Part shown: positions 33,986-43,966 of the stretch, piece after piece
Layout: the number at the start of each line of letters is the position of its first letter
Numbering within the stretch: the stretch's first letter is position 1
NCBI RefSeq assembly: GCF_010093815.1
Contig: NW_022985557.1
Location: 930,001 to 994,000, forward strand
DNA length: 64,000 nt
Direction of reading: 5' to 3'
DNA from: Pseudovirgaria hyperparasitica
Taxonomy: Eukaryota > Ascomycota > Dothideomycetes > Acrospermales > Acrospermaceae
Translations under genes and position numbers: made by a program
The notes under the pieces: model-generated
Databases searched by the model: none
What the model was told of the DNA's origin: nothing
What the model saw: only the letters and a program-made list of their open reading frames with translations

Positions 33986-34501
33986 CCATGCCCAATTACC
34001 CATGCCCCATTACCCATGACCCATGACCCACGCACATCCATCATCCCTCATCCAACTAACATCAAACTATCCACCTCACCCCAATTCGCACATCTTTACC
34101 ACGTGAAAAAGAACAAGTCTCTGATATGTCTCGTCTGTTCCTTTGCTTCGCTCCCTTATAGCTATCTTGTTCCCATCCCGGCTCAAGTGCCTGTCTCCAG
34201 CTTGAACTCACGGGGTACTTGCGGTTTGGAGACTTGGGTGCTGGATACGTGCCTGCAAACTAACCTGTGATGCTGGTTGTTGGTACTGCGGCCGTGGTTT
34301 GCGTATGTGTATGGTGTGAAGTATTGTTTTGTTCGTGTCGGTGTCGAGATCAGTGTTAGTTTTGTTCTGTTGGTATCAGTGTTAGTCTCAGTGTCAGTGT
34401 TGCTACGCGTGTTATCTTGCTAGGATGTGGGTACAGTGTCCGTTAGTAGTTGTTGGAGAGAGTGGGGAGAAGAGACGGGAGGAGAGTGGATTCTTGTTAC
34501 G

Positions 34502-34681
34502 GAGTTTATGGTTTGGAGTATATAGTTTGAAGTGTATAGTTTGGAGTGTGTATAGTTTATAGTGTATGGTTTGGAGTGTATGGTTTGGAGTGTATGGTTT
34601 GGAGGGTATGGTTTGGACTGTATGGTTTGGACTGTATGGTTTGGACTGTATGGTTCGGAGTGTATGGTTTGGAGTGTATGT
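34502..34681. repeat. 14-bp tandem repeat (GTATGGTTTGGAGT)n
   Basis: About 12 copies of a 14-bp unit. They are degenerate at the left end (34502-34560) and regular from 34563 to 34680, with GGAGT/GGACT variants. It borders the decayed transposon block on its left. Confidence 0.9.
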
Positions 34682-34739
34682 TCATCTACTTTGCTCTGCA
34701 ATTCAAGCTCTGAGGGGGGGGGAGGGGGATGTATGAGTG

Positions 34740-35200
34740 CACATCTCGCTTTCTTTTGTTATCTGGTACTTGTCAGGGCGGTCCTCTCGTCCGCCGCCAC
34801 TGGTGTATCGCGTTCCGCGGTTCCCACGAAAGTAGTTGTCGTTTCCGACTTCTTTTTCTTTCCGAGGATAGCGGTTCGACTAATACTGTCCTTATAACGT
34901 TCTGCTAGAAGGGGAGTCGAACTTACTCTGCTTATAGAGTTCTCGCTAGGTCTGTGACTTCTGTTCGAGCTGTTCATAAAAGGTATCTAGATCTGTGTTC
35001 GATCTAGGCTCCTCTATACTTACTCTAAATCTCGGGTTAAGCTTATTCTAAGCTTGAGCCATTATAAGTGCTTCAGACTTTAAATTTGCTTGTTTATAAG
35101 CTCTAAGTACCTTCATGACATAGTCGGTAGTGCTTTGGCCTCTATATAGGTTCTCCGGGCCATAAGTTATGCCTTAGAGTCTTTTTAGGGCGGCGCTTGG
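34740..35200 (-). mobile_element. Decayed LTR-retrotransposon gag-like fossil
   Basis: Conceptual reading on the minus strand resembles the gag region of fungal LTR retrotransposons: a helical, Glu/Gln/Lys-rich segment followed by a Gly/Arg-rich tail like the end of a capsid protein. The copy is broken, with around half a dozen breaks in under 500 bp, and no LTR, protease, reverse transcriptase or integrase is visible beside it. The superfamily (Ty1/copia or Ty3/gypsy) cannot be settled. It sits at the edge of an AT-rich, TpA-rich block, which suggests an old insertion eroded by repeat-induced point mutation. Confidence 0.45.
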
Positions 35201-36960
35201 GGGTGTGGAGAATCTCTTTTCAAGTTTCTCAATCCAGCGCTCAAGCCCATCTCCGCTGGTCAGACTTGACTTCGTGGCGTCGCTCAAGCACACAGCAGGC
35301 AGTTTCTACATTGAAAATTTGGCGCGGAAAGGGGTGTGCTGGTTATTTTTTCGTAATATGTGTATATATGTGCGATTACTACCAAGATTATACCTGTAAT
35401 AGACTTAGACTTAAGTGATGACCGCGAAGAGGGGATCTAAGGGATGGGCAGTGAAACCAAAAGTACGTACCAAGACTTACGACTTTGTCTTATATAATCC
35501 ACTCGAAAATGTACATGATATAGAGCCATATACCACCCATCCAAGAAGTCAGAATCAATAGACTAGCTACTACATAGATTCTGCATAGCAAGCTTAACAG
35601 GGATAAACTAAGATATTACACACATGTTCATGTATCTAGAGTAGAAGGCATAACACGAAACTTCTCTCTATACTACTAGACACTCTAATTTACATATACC
35701 TAAGTAGTTAGAATCGATAGATTAGCTACTAGATAGATTATATATACTATAATTTAGAGGCCTAAACTAGAATATTATCTAGGAAGCTATTAATTTTAAG
35801 TTAGTTATATAGAGTAGAACTTCTTCCTATACTACTAGTTATTCTAATTTCTATTTATCTAAGTAGTTCGAATTAATGAGTTAGCTACTAGATAAATAAT
35901 ATATAGTATACTTTATAGCCCTAAACTAGAATATAACCTAGAAAGCTATTAATTTTAAGTTAGTTATATAAAGCGAAACTTCTTTCTCTACTTCTAGATA
36001 TATTAATTTCTATATATCTAAGTAGTAATAACTAATAGACTAGCTACTAAGTAGATTATATACTAAATATTTACTAAGTCTAAACCAAGATACTATCTAG
36101 CTATTCATATATTTTACATGAAAGTAAGAAGGGAAAACGAAATTATATTCCGTGCTATTAGGTATTCTAATTTCTATATATCTAAATTATAAGAATCTAC
36201 TTTCTTCGCCTTTCGTAGTATAGATATAAGTATAGTAGATTATAGAAACCGGCAAAGGGCTTAATAGATAACACATCTCTAAATACATAACCTCTAATAT
36301 CTCTAATAACTTCATCTCTTAAGACTAGTCTTAATCTATACATATAAAAGAAATCCTAAAAAGCTACTCTATATAGCAATTAATATCCATGCCTAACCCG
36401 TAAAAACATAAATATATCCATCTAGATATAAGAATAATACTACTATCATATCCTTAAAATCCTAGTATATCAATATTATAACTACTTAGTATATCTCTAT
36501 ACTACATGAAAGCAGGAGGAAAAGAGGGATTGATAGGGATGTAGTGGTATTACTAGCCAAAATGAACTGCGAAAAGTGTAGATGGGTAGTTTTAAAAAGC
36601 GTGGGTCTATGTAAGAGAATCCGTGTATGTGTACGAGTAGAACGTGGCTTTATAGTATATCGATCTGTAGGAGCCCGTATAACTTTCAGATGGCATCGGA
36701 AAAGGCGTGTTTAGCAGGTTATGTCGGTATATACACTCACTCGTGGAGAGTAGAACATTAGCATCACGACGCTCAGAATACTCTAGAACCTCTAATGGAT
36801 ATAATATAATCCATACCTCAAACCTACGAAAACAAGACATATTCACGCCTGTCAAGCCGATCAATAGCATACTCAACCTCAAAATCACACGAGAAGCGCT
36901 GTTGAATATCACAAATCACGACGTTCAATACGGGCAGCAGCTTTGATATCTTCCATTGGC
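35000..36960. other. AT-rich, probably RIP-mutated block
   Basis: Base composition turns strongly AT-rich, with many TA and CTAG words and few CpG, in contrast to the GC-balanced genes on either side. The strongest part is 35460-36520. No intact gene is present; frames are short. Such blocks in filamentous ascomycetes usually derive from repeats mutated C to T by RIP. It contains the 159-bp tandem array and ends about 20-450 bp before the REX3 stop codon. Confidence 0.7.
35551..36191. repeat. 159-bp tandem repeat, four degenerate copies
   Basis: Four head-to-tail units at 35551-35709, 35710-35868, 35869-36027 and 36028-36191; the first three are each exactly 159 bp by alignment of the shared start and end words. 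Each unit starts near GAATCAATAGACTAGCTACT, has a middle block like CCTAAACTAGAATATTA, and ends TCTAATTTCTATATATCTAAGTAG. Copies 2 and 3 also share GAAGCTATTAATTTTAAG or a near variant. Divergence between copies is considerable and mostly among A/T and transition-type differences, as expected after RIP. No coding potential. Confidence 0.85.
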
Positions 36961-36978
36961 TATACTCTCCCACACGCC

Positions 36979-38817
36979 CTACTTCTTGACCAGCCTCTTG
37001 TGGATGTAGAGGCGAACCAGCTCGCCGGCTGCCCGCGCATCCTCAAGGCTGTCGTGCCCCTCCGCCCCACCCATCTGGATGTCCTTTTCCAAATGTAACC
37101 GCGCGAGGCCCTTCAGGCTGTTCCTGAAGGGGAGACCCCGGCTGTGCGGAAACACGAAAGCCGTGTCCACGATGGTGGGGTGGCAGAGGCGCAGGGCGTG
37201 CAGGTCGTTCTCCAGGCCGTGGCCTATGAGGGGGGTGGTGGTGGTGATGAGCCCGAGGAAGAGAGCTCTCGCCTCTGTGAGGCTTTCTACGATGACGAGG
37301 TTCGCAGAATCCGTTAGATCCTGCGGTGCCGACGGGGTGTATGAGGGGGCCGAGGAGAACTGGTCTCCTGTCACGCCAGAGAAGCGCGTGTTGAGGTCGA
37401 GTACGGCGCCGCGCGGCCGCACGAGTACGTCCAGGATACACTCGCCCAGCGGCCACGATGTGGCAGTCAGACGGATGAGTTCAAGCCCGTAGGCGGTGTA
37501 TCCCATCTCGCAGTCGAAGCAGACCGCGCGGCCACCGGGTGCGTTGGGGTTTGGTGGCGTCTGGATGAATGGTTCAATCAATGCAAGGCGCTTTGCCTCG
37601 CTGATTTTGAATACGTGGGTTGCTGCAGACGTGCAACCTTCCGAGCCGATTACGTCTTGACAGCAAGACCACCTCATCTCATTCGATGGCATTAGTGATG
37701 AGAATTTCGTGACGGGCTGGGATACCTTCTTGCCATGGTGATATACGCACTTGCCGCCTGTTGTGAGTGATCCGTCTTCGCGACGGTCCGGGAATGCTTG
37801 GAATCGACAGCCGCACCGGTTGCAGATTTCCCAACAATTAGCAGCCTCAACACCCCTTCGGGCTTTCCCAATATCTTCTTCTGTAGGTACAGATACAGTA
37901 TATCCATACTTGGAGCATTGTTCTGGCGACGCGATACAGCGACTGAACTTATCAGTAAGGAGTTTCACCTCTTCTGCAGGAGTCATCTCAATATCCGCCA
38001 TCGTGATGGGAGGTGAGCCCACGTCTCCAGCACTGGCATTGTCATCCAAGCTCTTTCGCTGCGTGACCCAGTCCCCCAGCTGCATCTTCCTCAGAGCTGT
38101 GATCCGGAGTTTGATGACATTCTTATAGACAGACTTTTGGCTGCCACTCGCAAATCCATATTCTTCATCTAGGGCCCATTTGATAAGTGTCTGATCCGAA
38201 ACTTGGAGCGCCTTGATCTCGGGATCGCTGTTATTCTTCAAACCGTCATTCAGTGTCTTGTACGAAGCATATAGAGCTTTGAGCAGCTTAAGTCGTAATC
38301 CGTGACCTTCGGGAGCATGTCCCATCGATATGGGATTCAGTTTCAATTCGTGTCTACGCCTTGCTTGAAGGGCGACGAACTCCTTCACTTCTTCAGACAT
38401 AGGCGGATACTCATCTCGAGGATCAACTTGAGCAGATGGCGCACCACGTGATGGGGGTGAGACTGGCTTAGTCTCTGTCATGAGTGTATGTTTCGAAGAT
38501 GATCCTACGCTTGGAAGCGGGCCACTGGCAAGCACGAGAGGCTTTACACTTCGCTGGTCCATACTATCACCCTCCAGCTTTCTGCGTTTGCGAGAGTCTG
38601 TCTGATCTGGAGAAGTCTGGTGTTTAGTTGTAGCTGCAGCATCAGGCTGCTGTCGATCAACGAAAGAGGGTGTTGTTGCTGAGCTCACTTGCGGAGCTGC
38701 TTGTTGATCGTGATGTGTACTGTGAGAAAAGAGACAATTGGGCAGATTGCAGTGTGCAAGTCCCTCTGGACAGATGCACGGAACCTCATTGTAGAAACCT
38801 TTGGTGCTGGGAAACAT
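36979..38817 (-). CDS. REX3: RNA exonuclease 3 (DEDDh-family 3'-5' exonuclease)
   Basis: A single exon of 612 residues. The N-terminus, MFPSTKGFYNEVPCICPEG and then CNLPNCLFSH, is a Cys/His cluster typical of fungal Rex3. A disordered region follows to about residue 140, then a helical central region and a Cys-rich patch (CNRCGCRF, CVYHHGKK, WSCCQDVIGSEGC). The exonuclease domain carries ExoI FDCEMGYTAYG near residue 433, ExoII GHGLENDLHALR and ExoIII HDSLEDARAAGEL near 585; all acidic residues and the ExoIII histidine are present. In yeast Rex3 trims RNase MRP RNA and acts redundantly with Rex1 and Rex2 on U5 snRNA and RNase P RNA. It is divergent from the lipase gene; its 3' end abuts the AT-rich block. 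Intact despite that neighbourhood. Confidence 0.95.
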   Translation of the reverse strand: MFPSTKGFYNEVPCICPEGLAHCNLPNCLFSHSTHHDQQAAPQVSSATTPSFVDRQQPDAAATTKHQTSPDQTDSRKRRKLEGDSMDQRSVKPLVLASGPLPSVGSSSKHTLMTETKPVSPPSRGAPSAQVDPRDEYPPMSEEVKEFVALQARRRHELKLNPISMGHAPEGHGLRLKLLKALYASYKTLNDGLKNNSDPEIKALQVSDQTLIKWALDEEYGFASGSQKSVYKNVIKLRITALRKMQLGDWVTQRKSLDDNASAGDVGSPPITMADIEMTPAEEVKLLTDKFSRCIASPEQCSKYGYTVSVPTEEDIGKARRGVEAANCWEICNRCGCRFQAFPDRREDGSLTTGGKCVYHHGKKVSQPVTKFSSLMPSNEMRWSCCQDVIGSEGCTSAATHVFKISEAKRLALIEPFIQTPPNPNAPGGRAVCFDCEMGYTAYGLELIRLTATSWPLGECILDVLVRPRGAVLDLNTRFSGVTGDQFSSAPSYTPSAPQDLTDSANLVIVESLTEARALFLGLITTTTPLIGHGLENDLHALRLCHPTIVDTAFVFPHSRGLPFRNSLKGLARLHLEKDIQMGGAEGHDSLEDARAAGELVRLYIHKRLVKK

Positions 38818-39841
38818 GGTCTTGAACGTGATTGAATGTGTATGCTACGGAGATCTTTCAATTAGCATTGTTGTAGGGACTAATATGGATAGAAACGCAG
38901 GAGCTTATAGGGCATAGTGGATCAACCACATTGATGGTGCAGGCTGCGCCAGGTGACCGTGAGGTCTCGACTCTTACCGTGAGAATTAGAATTCGTATAT
39001 AAGAAGCAGGCTGTGCTTTGTCTTCCAAAGAAGAGGCGGTACAGTCCTGTGTGTTGCTATCGTATCGTCTTGTAGATCTCAGTGAAGTTGTTAAGGTTCG
39101 CAGAGAGTTTGCAATTGAACTTGACCAGCGGTTTCGTTCGCGTGTAGAAATCTGAGCTCACTGGCTGACAGCGACGAAAGTTTGATCTGTAGCTGAATGA
39201 TCACAGCGAAGAGAGCAATATCCAACCAGGTAGATGCTGGACGACCAGGATGAAGGTATATGGAAGCTTGTTACAGATTCAAGATCTGCATGTGAAGTGC
39301 CAATTGGCAGTCTGTCATGGAACAGGATTTGATCTTCGTACTTGTAACGATCCGGCAATTGTAAGGACGATAATGACAACGAGACGGCAGTCAGACTTCT
39401 CGAGTATTATCGTTGGCTTGAACAAAAGAGCCAAAAGAGGAAATGTTTTGTGATGATGGTGGAGTCTGCGGGCTTGGAGACGGGAACAGATTAAAGTGTG
39501 TGGCCCGGTGCTATTTTTGCGGTAAAAGAGTGGGAACCCAAGTAGAGCCACCACGCCATCAGCTCTCAGCCTTACCGAGTGCAGGATAAGCCCCCAATTT
39601 CATAATTGGCGGACGGACAACTTAATGGCCCCGACATTCCGGCTCTCTTAGAACTGGCACGGAGTCAACGTCACCATCTTTGGCCTGCTCGGCCGTCTCG
39701 GACCAGTTCTGGACTGGCAGTCATCATCTCTGCTCTACTATATATATACACTCTCACGAATCCCTTCCTTATGCGACTTCGCCTCTATACACTTCGTCTC
39801 CGGTCTCATACACGCACGATCACCATAACATAACCTCCACC
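38818..39841. promoter_or_regulatory. Divergent REX3/lipase intergenic region
   Basis: About 1 kb between two divergent start codons, so both promoters lie here. A TATA-like stretch CTATATATATACAC is at about 39739-39752, about 100 bp before the lipase start. No gene is seen in it. Confidence 0.5.
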
Positions 39842-41334
39842 ATGTCATCCACGGATGCTCCCGTCGGTCCGCCTGGCCATCTTTGTGTCCTGGTTCACGG
39901 GTTAGTCTATCCCCAGCTGCTTATCCCTTGCGCCCAGGAACATGCTCGCCCATCGAGAGCCTGTATAAGATCTATATCCTCAGGGCTCGCATGACTGACT
40001 TCTCCTCCAGGCTGTGGGGCAATCCAGGGCATCTCAACCAGCTAGTCTCCGCAATCAAAGACCAGTTCGCAGAAGAGCAGCTCCATGTCCTCGTCCCGAA
40101 GACCAATGCCGGAAATTCCACATACGACGGCATAGAATTAGGGGGCGAGCGCGTCACGCAAGAGACCGAGGCCGAGCTGGACAGACTGGCGAAGGAGGGA
40201 CACAACATCACAAAGATCAGCATGATAGGATACTCGCTAGGAGGCCTAATAGCACGATACGCAGTCGGCCTGCTATACAGCAAAGGATGGTTCGAAAGAC
40301 TGGAGCCAGTGGTGAGTAAACCCGCCAGTACATACAAGAAGCGTCTATACTAAAACCTCAACCAGAACTTCACCACCTTCGCAACCCCCCATCTCGGCTC
40401 CCGCACACCTCGCATCGGCGTCTCCAGCAAGATATGGAACATGCTAGGCTCACGCACCCTCTCCGTCTCCGGCCGCCAACTCTTCCTGATCGACCGCTTC
40501 CGCGACACCGGCCGCCCGCTCCTCAGCATCCTCGCCGCCCCCTCCAGCATCTTCATCCGCGGCCTCAAACGCTTCAAGAACCGCTCCCTCTACGCCAACA
40601 TCATCAACGACCGCTCCGTCGTCTACCACACCGCCATGATCACCAGCACAGACCCCTACGTCGACCTCGACCCCTACACCCCAAACTACCTCCCCGGCCT
40701 CGCCCCCATCCTCCTCGACCCGTCCAACCCGCTCACCCTGAAGCAAGACCGCACCCCTCCCACCTTCTACGCCCGCAGCCAGACCTTCGCCGCCCGCCTG
40801 CCAATGTACATCTTCTTCACCCTCTTCCTGCCCGTCGGCGCGTCCATCTTCCTCGTCAACGCCGCCGTGCAATCCGTCCAGTCGCAGCGCCGCATCCGCG
40901 CCCACGATTCCGGCTCCTCGTTCGACTTCTCCCCTTACCGCATCCCGCTCCTGGCCTCGGCCAATCATGCCGCCGAGCGCGTCTTCGAGCGTGCTAACAG
41001 CGTCCACGGCGAGGATTTCCTGCCGTCGTCTGTGTCCAGTGCCAATGCCGCCGCGGCGCGCGAGAAAGCGTATCTGGATGCGGAGGCAGCGAGTGGTGAT
41101 GACGATGAGGCCTCGGAAGGGGGTGCAAAGAAGCCGCAGTTCCCCACGCTGGCGCTGCATCCGGAGCAGTTTAGGATGATTGATAATTTGGATCAGGTTG
41201 GCTGGAGGAAGTTTCCTGTTCACATACACAAGGCGACGCACTCGCACGCTGCGATAATTGTGAGGATGAAGCAGAGCCGGTTCGACGATGGGAAGGTCGT
41301 CATTAAGCATTGGCTGGATAATTTTGAGTTATAG
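39842..41334 (+). CDS. DUF676 serine esterase/lipase, Lpl1/Rog1-like
   Basis: Exons 39842-39900, 40011-40311 and 40366-41334 give 442 residues. Introns are 110 bp (GTTAGT...CCAG) and 54 bp (GTGAGT...CCAG), and both joins restore conserved motifs: LCVLVHG|LWGNPGHL (oxyanion-hole region) and LEPV|NFTTFATPHLG. The nucleophile elbow GYSLGGLIARY is near residue 95. A hydrophobic segment around 265-285 (YIFFTLFLPVGASIFLV) could anchor it in a membrane or lipid droplet. The C-terminal HIHKATHSHAAIIVR supplies the likely catalytic histidine. Family members in yeast include the lipid-droplet phospholipase Lpl1 (YOR059C) and Rog1, so a phospholipase or monoacylglycerol-lipase role in lipid homeostasis is likely; the exact substrate is not readable. 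Exon 3 is strongly C-biased at third positions. Confidence 0.93.
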
Positions 41335-41696
41335 GTGCGAAAGGGGAGGAAGTATGGTTCAGTGATGTTGTCCGGCAAGGGGCGGCATGGGGTTTGTGGC
41401 AGCATTCTTTAGACTTTGGCTTGTGGGAGTATGTTCGAGCATTGAACGGTTGCACGCATAGTATTGGCGTTCTTTTTTTTTTTGGCGAATATGAGCATTC
41501 TGGCCGTATCACTTGAGATCATATGGGCATAGAGGAGCGGAAAGCGAAATGCTGATAGATAGAGCAAAGCGGGCGTAGAATTTCCTAGAGCCGTATAATA
41601 TTTTTCAATAATCAAAAAGAGTTTTACATTTTTCATATTGAGACAGATATGCTTGCAGCCCGTCATCCCCTCTGCGTAGGAATCTATCGTATCTAT
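41335..41696. other. Short convergent intergenic region
   Basis: The 362 bp between the convergent lipase and coiled-coil genes holds their 3' UTRs. No other feature is seen. Confidence 0.7.
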
Positions 41697-43532
41697 CTAA
41701 ACATCAAAAACACCACCCATACCGGCCCTCACATGCACCAAATCCACCCTCCATCCCTTCCAATCAACCAGTCCCCGCTTAATCTCCCTCACCCGCTCCA
41801 ATCGCCGCATATTCTCCTCTTCCTGCGCCCGCTTGAACTCCTCCTCGTCAAACGCAAACTCATCCCCGTCCTCACTGACATGCCCAAGGCTCTGCTTGCG
41901 CACACTGCTTCCCCTCCTCCTCCCCCCTCCAACCCCTGTGCTCGAAAACGCCTTAATACCACTATTAATTACATCCGTCAGGCTCGACGACCCCCGCGTC
42001 ACCCCCGGTCGCGCCGCCCGAGGACTCGCCCGCCCGGTCAAATCGACATCGTCAAACGAGGTATCCGCGTCGTTGTCGTCGTCGAGCCCCGGCTGCAGCT
42101 CGCGCCGCCGGTCACGCCATACGCCGCGCCGCAGCTCTGCATTTTCCTCCTCTAATTCGCGCACCTTGCGCCGCAGCGTCTCGCGCGCTTCGTCGACGAG
42201 CTCGTCCACGCTGGTGCCGTCGTCGTCCGTGACACCGTGACTGGCCGTGCTGCGCAGCTTGCTGTTCTCCCCGGCGAGAAACGAGACGCGGCTGCGCAGC
42301 TCCTTTGCTTCGCGCTCGGTCTTTGAGAAGTCGCGCTGGCGGGCGGCGTGGGCAGTTGAAGCGTCGCGGTGGAGCGTGGTCAGGGTGGAGACTTTTTGGT
42401 CGAGGGTGCTGGCGCGTTTGGATGCGGCGTCGGCGGTTCGTTGTGATGCCGCGAGTGAGGCTTCGAGCTGGGCGATTTGTTTGGTCAGAGCGGATTTGTC
42501 TGTGTCGCTGGACTCGGCGCGCGTGGATGCAGATTCGAGGTTTGTGCGTAGGTCGGCAAGCTCTTTGGCGGTGGAGGAGTGGGCTTCACGCTCTGTACTG
42601 AGGGCATCCTCCAGTGTGGTGAGCTGCGAGCTTAGATCGGTGTTCTTGGATTCGAGCGTGGAGAGTTGCGTGTGGAGATTGAAAAGCTCGAGCTCAAGAG
42701 AATCTATGGTGTTGGCTTTGGAGGCCAGTTGTGAGGTGAGATCGTCTGCATTCGCAGGGGACGATGTGGAAATACGGCGAGAACGAGAGGCCTGCGATTG
42801 GAGTTGAGGGATTTGCCGTTGGAGTGCGGTGATCTCCGTCTTCTGTTCGTAGAACGTGTATCAGTACTATTTTGAGAATGAGAGTGAGAATGAGCGTACC
42901 AGGTTCTCTATCTCGTTGTCCCGTTCGTCTGCCTTTCCAGCCTTACTTTTCAGCTCTTCTACCTCACCCCTCGCCTCCCGCAGCTCCTCCAATTCGTCTT
43001 CCGTCTTTCTCCACTTCTTCTCGTGTGCCTCGCTTTCACTTTGAAGTTTTTTGTTCTCCTTCTCCAATTGTTCGATGCGTTGAGCCTGCTTGCGATGTAT
43101 GTCCTGTGCTGTCTCGCCAGCTGGACTCTTCATCCCGGTATCACTAGAGACCTTGCGCGTAGTGGATATTGATGCAGTTCGGCCATGGGAAGGTTTAGAT
43201 GTGTCTTTTGACACCTCGTGAGGCGCGCCTTCGGCTTTGGAGGCATCAATGGCTGCAGCTCCAGGACCGTCTGCACCATCATCCTGCTCATCAGCTGCAG
43301 CTTCGTCTTGCTTCTCTGCTGCACTTGAGGCTTCGGCATCGGCGTCTGCCTTTACTTTATCGCCTTTCTTCTTTGCCCCGCCTTTCTTGTTCTTCTGCTT
43401 CTTCAGTTCCTCGAACTAAAATAACAGCCATTAGTTAGCGATCTTTAGCACATGGCGGTTCGTCGCTGCACTTACCCGCTTCTTCGCGGCGGCGAGTTTT
43501 TCCGCCTTCTCCTTGTCCTCTGCTTCCGTCAT
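41697..43532 (-). CDS. Long coiled-coil protein, golgin-like (M-protein-repeat type)
   Basis: Exons 43476-43532, 42900-43415 and 41697-42842 join in phase 0 through introns of 60 bp (GTAAGT...TTTTAG) and 57 bp (GTACGC...AACAG), giving 572 residues. The N-terminus reads EKLAAAKKRFEELKKQKNKK followed by GGAKKKGDK, resembling the basic N-terminal motif of GM130-type golgins that binds the tether p115/Uso1. An acidic Ala-rich linker follows, then heptad-rich coiled coil from about residue 115 to about 420, rich in Leu, Glu, Gln and Ser. The C-terminus has a basic/Gly stretch and ends VRAGMGGVFDV. Fungal relatives are often called M protein repeat proteins. A vesicle-tethering or scaffold role at the Golgi is inference from layout. 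No enzymatic domain is present. Confidence 0.88.
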
Positions 43533-43966
43533 GTCGCCTTGTATAGATAATGTGGGGGATGTTGACCAAGGAGATGCGACGTGTGTCTGGAGGCCCTAGC
43601 TTCATCTCTATGATATATCCGCGGCTGATCTGTGTCACGTGACATGTATCTGCACGGGCTGTGAACGCAACATGGGTGATCAAGTCGCACGACGAACATG
43701 TTCTTTAGATGGAGGCGTGTATATAGATGTATATTGTATACCCTCCGAGATTCATTCAAGAGGTATTTAGCTATCTAGCTCTGCCTATGAGATTCTGCAC
43801 ATTCATAGCCATGAACATGCATTATGCAACACAATCCAGTTGCATACGTTCCAATGTGGTCCACCAAAATAAAGCTGAGTGTGAAGGGAAATCATAACCT
43901 ATCCGGCAGCAGATGACAGCGGATGCACAGAAACGCCTTTAAAAATCCAATGAAATGGCAATGTAT
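43533..43966. other. Intergenic between two minus-strand genes
   Basis: The 434 bp hold the 3' UTR of the proline-rich gene and the promoter of the coiled-coil gene. No other feature is seen. Confidence 0.6.

Larger units (their letters stand above)
33136..34740. other. Intergenic with minisatellites, no gene seen
   Basis: This is the 3' flank of the HAD gene. It contains C/T-rich tandem units (33 bp at about 33804-33869, with flanking partial copies; 26 bp at about 33927-33985) and a 14-bp array at 34502-34681. Frames are short and repeat-derived. Confidence 0.65.

Noticed and set aside
35000-36960. Mitochondrial DNA insertion as the source of the AT-rich block
   Set aside because: No mitochondrial gene, tRNA or rRNA fragment is recognisable; tandem structure and TpA enrichment fit a RIP-mutated repeat better.
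40450-41310. 286-codon minus-strand frame
   Set aside because: It is an antisense shadow of the C-biased third exon of the lipase gene; composition is Val/Gly/Glu-rich with no domain, while the plus frame has clear family motifs.
42247-42807. 186-codon plus-strand frame rich in Ser/Arg/Ala
   Set aside because: Antisense shadow of the coiled-coil gene; the minus strand gives a continuous heptad-rich protein with consensus introns.
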